Shown piece by piece: positions 35,890 through 46,448 of a DNA stretch of 64,000 bases. The stretch lies in assembly GCF_947623445.1 (NCBI RefSeq), contig NC_135242.1, positions 23,622,001 through 23,686,000 on the forward strand. The letters are read 5' to 3'. The DNA is from Clavelina lepadiformis (lineage: Eukaryota > Chordata > Ascidiacea > Aplousobranchia > Clavelinidae). Position numbers and translations under genes: made by a program. How positions within the stretch are numbered: position 1 is the first letter of the stretch; the number at the start of each line of letters is the position of its first letter. The notes under the pieces are model-generated. The model made no database searches. It saw only the letters and a program-made list of their open reading frames with translations, and was not told where the DNA came from.

Positions 35890-36690
35890 CTACATAAAAA
35901 TTAGAAGAGTTGTTTACCGTAAAGTCATGTTACCTCTTGAGCTATGTGAATACAAATAATTATGCCATGCTAGATTTCGTGCAATGAAATATTTAATAGA
36001 CTTAATACATTCTCTTACAACTATGACATGTTGTTTTTTACATGCGGTTTAACAGGATAATGGCCTGGTTTGTTGTTATCTGGTCGTTCAAGTGAATGAG
36101 AACTTTCATGGCCATGTCCAATATCATAAGGATTTTAAGAATCCATTGGCAGGCAAGCGCAACACTCTGCGTTCATTCATACTTCAGGAAAACGTTCACA
36201 AGGTTATTACAGTTACCTCTTAGCTATAAGTAACAATTCTAGTTCTCTCTAGTTCCCACTCAATCACGCTATACTTATACGCTTAAGAAATAATAAGGAA
36301 ATAAAAATACTCTGAAATAGATAATAAGGAAAGAGGATTTCAACTTGAAGAGAATGCGTTTTTCATTACGGAAATGATTCGGACTTTTAAACGTGACGTA
36401 TTATAAGTCAGGTGGTCGACACAGGAAACAATATGTCAATCAATCAACGTCTATTTTATCATAACACTGCTGTTAATGCGAGGTCAATCGTGCAGATAAA
36501 CATGTTTACTAATAAGCTGTCAATCACACAGAAGTTAACAAAATGCAATAAGTTCAAAAGTGCAAGCGGAGGTAAGCTCGCGGAATCAACTGTCAATCAA
36601 CTTCATTTCGGTCAATGTGTAATTTTACCGTGAACTGTGATTGACTTATGGCAAATATGACGTTATGTAATAGCGTGGTAACGTCACAGA
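35890..36690. other. No recognisable gene
   Basis: No exon-like frame or terminal repeat seen; short frames only. Confidence 0.35.
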
Positions 36691-36699
36691 TATGATTAT

Positions 36700-36960
36700 A
36701 ACAACACAACTTGGAAGACATTGGAAACAGTGTCTTCCACACACACTCATTTACCGCAATTACCCCATTCAATGGCATAATAATTTTTTACATCACTCGA
36801 TCGTGCCATTTGTCCACCAAGGAGCCTCCTCGGATTTTAAACGGCAAACTTCCTATTATTTTACCTATAACTTTGTGTTGATTTATTCTTACAGATAATT
36901 CACTAGGTGTTCAAATCAACCGCACTCGAGTTTAATTTTCATGAGATTCAGTTATGCACT
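36700..36960 (+). repeat. Dispersed repeat R1, copy 2
   Basis: Shares ttaccgcaattaccccattc, the tcgtgccatttg block and cactaggtgttcaaatcaac with 39905-40275. It has no coding capacity and the family is unknown. Confidence 0.65.
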
Positions 36961-37199
36961 TCAGGACCAATTGCATCATGGTTTTATGAATTGTCGACTT
37001 AAACAATAGTTGTGAAGTAGACTGATTACCATAGTGATGAGAATTTATAGTATTCAGTACCGAGACTTGGAAAAATCGCACATTTTTAGGAATGAAAACA
37101 AACAAATTAAACTTAAGTTTTATTGTCAAGTTGTAACTAAATTTTAACGAGAGCGAGAACTTTAGAGTATCTTATCCACTCCTACGATCGGAAATGGTG

Positions 37200-37720
37200 A
37201 GAATTTTAGTAGATGCCATTTTCATGAACACCAAGCGTCGGGAGTTATCTACCATTGCCTACCAAATTGTGTCTAAGTATCCTCAATCATTTAAAGATGA
37301 GGTGGATGGAATCACTATTGGGACTGGTCAATCGTAAAAGGAAAAGGTTTGCTGGCATCACACAACCTGTTTTTCAAATGCACCTGCCCTCTACCTCAGC
37401 GATATTAACTCCTGCTAAACAGTGTGACCAACGCATGGAATGTGACGAAACCCTTAATGCACACTGCTTATGGCTATGTCAAGAATACAAGAAAGGTAAG
37501 TCTAAAATTGCGAACAACATACCGGTTGCAGAGAAATGTTATTCTTGAAAAGAAATCCATTTCTTCTGCATAAAGAGCATCTGCTCAACCACTACAATAC
37601 ACTTATGTAAGGAGAGGCAATTGACTCCCATGAGTTGCTGGATGCCATTACAAATCGATCAAGTTTCATTTACAAGTGGGTTGCACAACACAACACTTGG
37701 TTACACAACATTACTATGTA
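37200..37720 (+). pseudogene. Fragment resembling SAMD3-like/transposon-associated protein
   Basis: Read in changing frames, the stretch gives KRRELSTIAYQIVSKYP with IGTG, then LWLCQEYKKGKS, then HKEHLLNHYNTLM and SHELLDAITNRSSF. The order recalls proteins annotated SAMD3-like in fish and cnidarians, many of which are dispersed and transposon-associated. Frame changes suggest decay. The family assignment is tentative. Confidence 0.35.
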
Positions 37721-38114
37721 CATGTGTTAAAATTTATCAATTGTCATGAAACTTGTTGATGTACTTAAGTGGCTTAGCACAAATGCAGGCAATTTTAACC
37801 TTAAGTGTAAGACGTTCAAGATTGCACAGATATGTAAATACCAAAGATTTTTAGACATACCTAAAAGTTATTTTTGTACACTACATACAGAGTTTTGAAA
37901 AATGGAAAGGGAAGGTTAAAGAGGAGATTATAAATTTGAAGCAAGAAGCCAGTCGTTTCAATAATAAATCAGCATATGCAATTTTCTTTCTCCACTTGCT
38001 GACTTTTTTTTTTTGCAAAGAACTTTTCATTTATCAAAACAAGAATAACTTTCAGAAAAGAACAAAGATCAAAATTTATTACATTGTTTATTTATTACAT
38101 TGCACGTGGAGGAT

Positions 38115-38620
38115 CAATGATGGAGGACCACATAGGAATGTAACTCGTAAAGTAACTCGTAACCGTCAGTCAATTCAAAGTCATCTACGCACTCTTGGGA
38201 CATCCTGTTGTATAGATCGATGATTTGTCCCGGATCTCCCATCACCAAGAAGAAGCCTTTGTCTATTTCAAGGTTCGACACCATCATTCGATTTTGTGTC
38301 GGAGTTCCCACAGCCTCTAAAATCTTAACCAGACATTTCTTCTTCTCCATTCGTTCGGCCGTCAACATCGGACAAACGATGATGGTGGCAGCAAAAATTC
38401 AGGCACATTTGCTGATGAATGATCTTAATGAAGAAGACCGTTGCTTCAACTGGGGTGTCATGGAGGACAAAAGAAATGATGAAAATGGTAACTTCGAGAA
38501 AGACAGCCACACCTGAGATGATTTCGATAAAATGTTCGACTTCACGAGCTATGAGGGTGTCTCCGACTTCCAGTCCGGATGCGATGCGTCTCATCACCGT
38601 GTTGTCAAGAAAAGCAATCT
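38115..38620 (-). pseudogene. Na+/K+-ATPase alpha subunit pseudogene fragment
   Basis: The minus strand reads [18 protein letters not shown], then [19 protein letters not shown], then [19 protein letters not shown] and TQNRMMV. This follows Na,K-ATPase alpha through TM3-TM4 to the phosphorylation region (GD.TVM.RIA, EIEHFI.IITGVAVFLG, LTAKRMA.KNCLVK.LEAVETLGS...TQNRMTV). The segment holding the phosphorylated Asp (CSDKTGT) is deleted. Beyond it FFLVMGDPGQIIDL resembles the later LVMKGAPERILD region, so another large internal piece is missing. Frames shift within it. The lack of introns over this span fits a processed copy. Confidence 0.75.
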
Positions 38621-39143
38621 ATCTATGAAGTCTTTGCTGTAAGTAAACTGTTGGATTCATTGTCAAGGTTGTTCTCTTATGACTGGAAGAACAAATGTAG
38701 TGTCGATAGAAAGACAAGTCCTCTTTCAATCGAAGTTTTTTGTATTTGTATTCGTCATACTTTGTGTTTGATATGGTATATCCACAAAAAGCCAAATTTA
38801 CGTTTGAATTTGTTCAAAGGTACTGCATTTGTGTGCAAGAGAATTACTTTGCTGCAAAATACTGACTTACTAATGTTTAATTTTTATGTGAATGTACTTT
38901 GCCAAAAATAATGGGCCAACCACCAGGAAACGTCAGAAACATGAAGTTACAAAAACTTAATCGAATTGGAGATTTTTGCTTTCCATAGTTGAAACGCCAA
39001 AAAATTTCCTTGGGCTAACACAGAGTCGTGTTCATTTTCGACATGTATTGCATATGATTGATATACACATGCTTAAATTTGTTTACAGCAAGTACCAGTT
39101 GATGATGAACCTGATATGTTCATTGTGTAACTGTAAATGAAGG
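38621..39143. other. No recognisable gene
   Basis: Short frames only; no domain, repeat or terminal structure seen. Confidence 0.3.
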
Positions 39144-39151
39144 ATTTTGTA

Positions 39152-39878
39152 TAGGCTTACCATATTTTTTTGATTGAAAAGCGGGACGCTTCAGAACAAC
39201 AAGCCCTATCAGATAAATGTGGTTTACATTTTACTAGAAGTATGAGACTATTTTGGATTCCTATCGTCAGGGACAACTGAAGTAGTAAGACACCAAGAAA
39301 AACTAAAATAATGGATTTTACTAGGAAACAAAACAATGTTCAAGCATTTGTAAATTTACATAATCGTCCAATCATACTTTTCTGTAGACAATACTTTCTT
39401 CCAGAAGTCTATATTCAACTTTATTTTCTCATAAAAACCACAGCAGGAAAAGTCAGTTTTAATTTTGCAGGTGATAAGGGCTTTCACATTCAAATGGTTT
39501 TTGCAGAAGAAAATGCAAACAAGTACCGGAACCGTACGAAATAAATTCTTTCAATAACCTAACTGCAAAAAGATCATCTCCTCCTCCTAGCCTACTATTA
39601 CTGAACAGTGAACAAGCGAATGCGCTAACAATCAACTCACCACTGGACCAATTACCCGCTACAATGATGTAACAATTACTTTCACATTTAACACAACGAA
39701 ACAAGAACACGCATCGGGTATTGCTTTTCAGCAAATTGGCTAAACAAACCAATCACATCATGCTAATATTCGTGTAGTGTGGGGCAATGCTGGCTCAGTA
39801 AATGCCAGATCGGGACGCCGGGACAAAGCCTTTAAAAGCGGGACTGTCCCGGCTAAAACGGGACGTATGGTAAGCCTA
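39152..39878. mobile_element. hAT element, 727 bp, longer copy of the 12.9-kb family
   Basis: The ends TAGGCTTACCATA and TATGGTAAGCCTA are flanked by an identical 8-bp duplication ATTTTGTA (39144-39151 and 39879-39886). It is inverted relative to 12850-13275 and keeps about 300 extra internal bases. These include a frame starting MDFTRKQNNVQAFVN, which may be the start of a lost transposase. Confidence 0.92.
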
Positions 39879-39904
39879 ATTTTGTATGTCTTTACATACC
39901 TCGT

Positions 39905-40275
39905 TGGGATCGAAGTCCTACTGTTTAAGACGCTGACAACCCGATGTGCAACATTTACACACACCGCAATTGCCCCATTTGACGGCAAAATTATTTTATT
40001 TCACTTAATCGTGCCATTTTCGAACTCAATCGGCAAACTTCTAATATTTTACCTCCAACATCATGTGTTGATTTATTCCTGTAGAATATAGATAATGAAC
40101 TCACTAGGTGTTCAAATCAACCGCACTCGAGTTTAACTTTCATGAGATTTAGCGATGCACTTCAGGAGCAAGAACTTGAAGTTTTTATCGCAGATAGTTT
40201 TGTCTGCACATCCAAACGTGATAGTAATTGAGCTATATTCTTCGTTTCCACCCCACCTACTGTAAAAGAAGTTTG
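39905..40275 (+). repeat. Dispersed repeat R1, copy 3
   Basis: The longest copy of R1. Its left half matches 36700-36960 and its right half (acatccaaacgtgatag, then cccacctactgtaaaag) matches 29455-29660. It starts just after the hAT element at 39152-39878. Confidence 0.65.
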
Positions 40276-40790
40276 GTCATACAACTAGGTGACTATAAAA
40301 AGTGCATATGAATTTGTAGGCAGGAAACATCGCCATACTCATGCGAATCGATCAAGAAAAATAGATTGACTTGAAGATTTTTAGTACAACCTTCATACTG
40401 GGTTTTTGTTTGCAGTCGTTTTGTTCGCTTAACCCTATTTACGATAGGTGTTGCCGGTAATCTACGAACCGTATGGTGTTTTGAACTTTTGAATCAGGCG
40501 ACTGACAAAGAACGTTGTTAAAACTGTTTTTTAAATTATGTTTATCAACCAACTTTAATTGTCGGCTGAAACATCTACAGACGAAATCGGTTAATCGCAT
40601 AGTCAATTTGCCAAGCTTTTTTATGCGATTAACCGATGTATGCGTTTCCTACATTTTCTCCGATATTCTCTTTTTTAAACACCGGCGCACGCATTCTTGG
40701 ATTATGACGCAACAAGTGAGCTTCCTTCTTTTCATTTCGACACGTGAAAAAACGAAAAAAACAAACAAAAAAAACACGAAACAAAAACGG
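40276..40790. other. No recognisable gene
   Basis: AT-rich, with a poly-A-rich block near 40750. Nothing identified. Confidence 0.3.
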
Positions 40791-40975
40791 AAATCAATTT
40801 TCAATTTTTCAATAACAAGGATTCTATCGGACAGACATACCTCTTTTCGCTTTGCTGGCTGACTACTTCTTGGCATTTTTTTCGTACCGTATACGTAGGC
40901 TACAGTACAGTACTGTACAGGTATGCTATGTTTCTGCAGTGGTTTGCGCTTTGCGACGTAACAATCCTTTGACAA
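40790..40975 (-). mobile_element. pogo/Tigger-like 5' fragment
   Basis: The minus strand reads MPRSSQPAKRKEVCLSDRIL then VIEKLK, like the start of the CENP-B N-terminal helix-turn-helix of pogo/Tigger transposases. The preceding ~70 bases recur inverted at 50645-50706, ahead of another such fragment, which supports a mobile element. Confidence 0.5.
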
Positions 40976-41181
40976 CGATTAGTCTTGTAATGTACAAACG
41001 TGGGATTGGCAGAGGCTACACATGGCATGGAAAAATCTAGTGAACTGGCAGCATCGCAGTGGTACATCTGACAAGCAAATGCGAATTTCTTTCCATAATT
41101 TATATACAATCATGTCCAAGTTCTGGTATGTACTTAAACCATCGTATATCTTGTAAAATGTATGTGAAGTTGTGAACAACT

Positions 41182-43067
41182 TTAAATTTCATCCACAGAC
41201 GTTATGATTGGGAAATTCAACTTCTTGGAAGCACTATTGTAGTCCAACTGACAGAGGTGCATGGTGAGATAAATTACTACTTCTACGTCTAACACCCATG
41301 CAAGGTAATCATTACAGCTACACTGATACTTTTCAAAATACTGAGCTAGCTCTTTGCGTTTATCCAGTATAATTTCTTTTATGTAAAGGTTGCCCACAGT
41401 GATACGGGAAATAACAGAGTTGTCGATCCATCGCTTCCTCACTTGTTGTACACACAGTCTGCTGCGAACAAACTGCATGACATTCAATAAAAGGTAGCTA
41501 TTGAGATCTTCCTCTGTGTACTTAACTTTAGAATCATAAAGCTTTAATTTTGTCATTGAACATTGTAGAAAGAGATAATGGCGATAGGCAAACATGTTAG
41601 ACTTTGCATTTTCTACAGAAAACTGAATCAGGTCCTCCAGCGATGGGGTTCCTAATCAGAAGTGTATATATTTGAAAATCGTTTGAAATTTCGTTGCTTC
41701 TTTTGATTATACTTCCGGTAGCATCAAAATAAACAATGTCCTTTTGGTTGGTTTCATGATATGCTTTTACCTGCCCCGTTGAATACAGTATTACCCCGGG
41801 TTCATGGGCTATAATTTCTCTGATGAATGGTTGTTTGCTTTCAACGAAATGTTCACGAAGCTGCATTAAATTCAGTACCCAATTTGAGCTATACCGTTCC
41901 GAAATATTGCCTTGGTATTTTATGTTTCTCAGTACAGCTTGTGATGGTGCGTATGTGTGGCAGCCAAAATAGCGCTCCTCATCAGTCATCTGGTTTTGCA
42001 ATTTGCGGAATATTACCGCTGGAGGATTGTACTTTAGTTTTTTGTCTATTTTTTTTCTAATTTCGCCCCTGACTGGCCTTGATTGTATGCATCCACTTAA
42101 ATGATTGCGTTCGCCAGATATTTGCAATACAACTTCTATTTTATCAACAAGTGAATAAAATTTTATTTTTCCTTGCATTGAGCATTTGCAACATGAACAT
42201 TGAGAACAATATACGGTGACGTAGCCTTCGTAATACCGGTTTTCAGCTGCCTTTATGTTCATCACTCCACATTTACTTCGTAAGTAATGGTTCCTAACAC
42301 AAGGAACGCATCCGTCATACATTTTTCGAATTTTTTCATCAGTGTCGCTCTCGATTGAAGAAGAACTCAGCAACGCATCATAAGATGAAATGCTTATGTT
42401 TGAAGCCAAAAGCTGAGCTTGCTGCGGATTTGTTTCATTAGGTTTTTCTGATGAAAATTCGTTAAGAATATTCTTACACGTTTCGAGATTTATCGTCGAA
42501 TTGATGGTTGTTTTAACATCTTTCAATGTACCCGGAGATTGTGTTGGTGTGTTATTAGGTGCAGGGTCAAGATGGAAAATTGTAGGAGTTGTTTCAGTGT
42601 CATTTATTATTGTACCCTTACACACACAGCGGCTGCTTTTCCACTCCTGTCGTGTTAATTTAAGCGCTACCACCATCAGGAAATACACACTTTGGATGAA
42701 GCCAATTATTGCATCCTTCACAGAACACGTACAGCTCATAATTATCTGGTTTATTGCAAAAGCAGTACATTTTAGGAGAAATAATGCCGGAAAGCCTGTC
42801 ACTACATTGTGTTTTTGAGAACACGGGCAGTTTTACCAAATTTTCGATATTGTTCTGTTCACGTGAGTTGTCTTCTTTTGGGTGGATTTGATTCTGAAGC
42901 AGCTCTTTTGCAAGGGTGCAGCTTGTTTGTTGTTTGAAGTTTGTAGTTAAAGCCTTAGATCTTTTTTGATCGAGGCCGCTCCCCGAAAATTGTGAAGCTA
43001 ACGATTTTGTCATAAAAACTCTGACAAAATTAATGAGTGTCCCAGCATTTCTTCCATCACAGTGCAA
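41182..43067 (-). CDS. PHD-finger protein with transposase-like core, repeat-associated
   Basis: The frame from 43067 leads to a PHD finger, YCFCNKPDNYELYVFCEGC then NNWLHPKCVFPDG, whose last Cys pair (EWKSSRCVCKG) lies in another frame, so the coding is broken or spliced in an unseen way. The large frame to 41597 has a cysteine-rich block (CSQCSCCKCSMQGKIKF), HLSGCIQSRPVRG and DIVYFDATGSIIKR. The FDATG motif recalls the first catalytic Asp of Mutator-like transposases of metazoa. Coding continues to 41182 in a third frame without known motifs. A copy of part of its 5' end lies at 50390-50455 in reverse, so it is mobile or was copied. A host PHD gene is the alternative. Confidence 0.5.
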
Positions 43068-43203
43068 TAAAAAATGCCTTATTGTTAGGTTGAAAAAGAA
43101 GTGGTTATTTTGTCCTCGTTTTTCGGCTGCATGTTATCCACAATCGAGGCTAACAAGCCGTTAACAGATTGCTAATAGTAAGCACCTTTCGTTTGCCAAA
43201 CAG

Positions 43204-45850
43204 TACCGAGTACCGAGTACAACTTTTGATCAAAGTTGAACGAGTTTTATACCACATTGGAATGCAGCAGGTCACTGGTTTTATCAGGAATTCAAAACAA
43301 TCATTTCCTTTCGTGGGATGGGTTGACGTGTTGGAGACGTCATCGTGCTTGGAGAATCTGAGAATTCGAGATGGGAACTATCGAGGCGGGTTTGAAAATC
43401 CATTGAAAGTCTTTGATTATTTGACCTTCAGCGTGGATTTTAAATTCACCTGCAAGAATATGTCTGAGGTCAGATATAAATGGTTGGTGTTCCCAGTGGC
43501 AACAGACATGGATATGGCAACATATACATATGAAGTTGAGTTTGAGAAGGAGTCATTTGAACCAGAACTTATCATCAGAGCCGATACATTGTCACCCGGC
43601 TTGTATGTCATAAAGGTTAAAGTTACCAGTGAGAACGTGACAAGTGATGTGTTGGAGGGAAAACTCAAAGATTATACTTTGATAGAAATTATCAAGAAAA
43701 AGCTACATTTTGTGATCTTAGGAGGAAATGTTCTCCAGGCTGGTGAGTTGGTTATTATCAGATTTCTATGTGACTTCATAAAATATTTTCATGAATTTTT
43801 TTTTAATTTTCGACTACATTGGACCATCCATAATTTTAATGTATTATAATTTCCCTGCATAGACTGCAACGTGACTGTCCTAAGATTTGAATCTTCAATT
43901 GATTTCAACAAATATTATCGACACATCAGCTACAACTGGTTTTGCTCCATCACGCAAGAAGAACTTCCGACAAGGACAGTGATGGGGAAAATACAGAGAA
44001 AAGGTTTAAAATTTTTTTTTCAAATATCATTTGTTCCAAATTTAAGTTTTTTTCTCATGTTTAAGATTCCTGCTTTGATTGGCACACTCTCTGGGTGACC
44101 AGTGGTCATGTGATGGAAATATCCATGAATGAACTCAGACAAAGTGAACATTATTACATCCGATTAATCATATCTGGACCCCATCATGATGCAACATACG
44201 CAGATCAGAAAGTTGTTGTTCAAGCAAGACGAGCCCCGATTGTTAATTTAAAGTGAGCATTGGATAAAATTGCAGCAGAAAAAGTAAAAACATTTCATTT
44301 AATTTTCTTTCCATCAAATCGCAGATGTTGGTCCAATTGTGGGAAGTACTTTTATCCTTACCTGTCAATCATTCTACAATTGGAATGTGATGATTGTTTA
44401 CGTCGTAAATGGACATTGTCACCAAAACCTGGACATAAACTGCCACTATGTGATGATCAGGAGTTTTGCAAACTAAATGCTTTATTACTTATTTCATCAT
44501 CAAATGTCTCAGGAACAGGTGAATCTCCTAATATGGTACTAATTCATTCACAAATTTAAACCTGACTTCTATGTGCAGGTTACAATATTCACGGAGAGAA
44601 CTCCTCAGTGACCATTTTCCTCAATGCTCTATCTTCTCATGGTGGTGGTAGCTGCATTGTTTTACCTAGGATGGGAAGTGCGTATACCACCAAGGTTAAT
44701 GTCACATGTGCTGGTTACATAGAAGGCAAATACCAACCGATGTACAAGTTTTTCTTCCAAGAGAAAGGTGAATAAAGTGTCAGGTGGAAATAGAGCAGAA
44801 TTAATTTGACAAGACCAAAATTCCATCTAAGAAATATAAATCCTTCCCAGGCCATCGATATCTTCTACAATATGGATTTGATCCAGTTCTCTATGACATC
44901 ATAATTCCACCTGGACGTTCATCTAATGACGTCACAATTGTCATAGAAATATGCACTCCTGACCAATCGTGTGTTGAGGAAAATCTCTTCGTCACTGTGG
45001 TTGATAATTATGACGTCAACGATGATATAATAAATGAACTGGACGCAGCATTGTTAAGTAACAATCTGCAGAAGATTGCTCAGTTTGTTCTCGTCTTATC
45101 GTCAACCAACAAACTCAACCAATCAAAGGTTAGTTTGTGACGTATTAACTTTATATTTTTTATCAAAGTTTTAGATTTAAAAGACAAAATTTTGCTTAAA
45201 CAGAGAAAGGAAATAATTTTCAAAATGGTGGAATATCCCATCTTATCGTTGGAGCCGGTGAAACAAATTGCCGATGTAATAAGCCACGTAACAAACAATC
45301 CTAAACTTCTGGAAGAAACTCAATTGGTAAAGTTTAAAATTACACAAACTTGCATTTGGAGTCCACAGGTTTATCCGTAATATAGACTGAGTAGAAGAAA
45401 GTTACTTTGTATTACAGCAAGATGTGCAGGATATCCTGGACCGAGTAGAGAGCTTTGTTCCATTTTCTGCCAGTCGTTATGATGACGTAAACTCCATTGT
45501 GAGGTCATGTATGACTACGACATCACAATTGATGAGACTTGTTCGATTTTATCCTTTCAAGGTGACCAAGTTAACATTTTCAATAATCTAGCACCTGATT
45601 AATTATTCAACTAACAACGACTTTTATGGAAGAATGACGAAAATTTGCGAATGAATCGTCTGGGAAAGTTGCTCATGGCATCATTGACTCCTGGTGAGGA
45701 GGCAATATCCTTTGAAACAAAATCTGTCGAAGGAAGAATGATTAAGTTGAACAATCATGTCACGAGTAAGCAAGAAGTGTTACAATTTATAAGCCACGTA
45801 CATCTGATGCGCACATATTATTCACACACATACAGTGCACAGTGGTAGCA
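43204..45850 (+). CDS. Polycystin/REJ-family receptor, partial, nine exons
   Basis: Exons: about 43204-43742, 43863-44003, 44066-44252, 44325-44518, 44579-44767, 44851-45128, 45204-45326, 45418-45561 and 45633 to roughly 45760-45848. GT-AG sites and phases agree throughout. Exon 1 carries SCLENLRIRDGNYRGGFENP and SPGLYVIKVKV, typical of the REJ (receptor for egg jelly) module of polycystin-1 proteins. Later exons have paired cysteines (CWSNCGKYF, LECDDCLRRKW) and end NRLGKLLMASLTPGEE, comparable to the region before the GAIN/GPS domain. Family members are large membrane receptors that act in cilia and at fertilisation. The 5' exons, the GPS, PLAT and membrane parts are absent here. A fossil Gypsy element and tRNA-like genes follow, so the gene is truncated or has a very long intron. 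Confidence 0.8.
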
Positions 45851-46210
45851 ACGTTCTCATGTGTGAGGTGTAACTCTTCATATAAGTTCCAATACTTTGA
45901 TTATGACCACAATGAAATGTTTTTGAGTGCTGAGTGCTGAGTACACGCTTAAGGTCCACAGCTGAATCATGGTCGGAAATATGAGAAGCCCCTAAAAAGT
46001 TTGAAGTTCGGTTTTAATTCCAACAGTAATGAAGCGCTTTCATACAAAGAAATGTTCATTCTACACGAAGCACTTTCAGGATTTGATGCCGGGAGGAACC
46101 AATGTTTGATATACAGCTTCGGCCAAATTGAAATATTCAAAATATCAATTTCCACTTCTCGTAAAAGTAGCGCTTTGAAAATGAAAATAATACAAACTTT
46201 CGTTACCTCA
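45851..46210. other. No recognisable gene
   Basis: Small overlapping frames on both strands without family resemblance. Separates the REJ exons from the tRNA-Val-like genes. Confidence 0.3.
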
Positions 46211-46214
46211 ACCC

Positions 46215-46286
46215 GTTCTCGTAGTGTAGCGGTTATCACGTTCGCCTTACACGCGAAATGTCCCCAGTTCGATCGTGGGCGAGAAC
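46215..46286 (+). tRNA. tRNA-Val(UAC)-like
   Basis: Begins GTTCTCGTAGTGTAGCGG and ends CGAGAAC, giving a perfect 7-bp acceptor stem. The anticodon arm is TTCGC-CTTACAC-GCGAA with anticodon TAC. The A box TAGTGTAGCGG is good. The T arm CCCAG/GTGGG has a mismatched closing pair and the loop is TTCGATC, so it may be weak or recently dead. Confidence 0.7.
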
Positions 46287-46380
46287 TTGTTTAAAGTTTA
46301 TTTGCGCAATAAAATATCAGACTTAATGAAAATATTTCAAACAAAATTCAATTGCTATTTCCAATCTCGTTCGATGTTTT

Positions 46381-46445
46381 GCTTCGGTTGTGTAAAGGTT
46401 ATCACGTTTGCCTCACACGCGAAAGTTTTCGACATGGGTCGAAGA
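46381..46445 (+). pseudogene. tRNA-Val(CAC) pseudogene
   Basis: The core TTATCACGTTTGCCTCACAC followed by GCGAAAG matches the D-to-anticodon part of tRNA-Val with anticodon CAC. The acceptor and T arms (tcgacatgggtcg) no longer pair well. Confidence 0.6.
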
Positions 46446-46448
46446 AAC

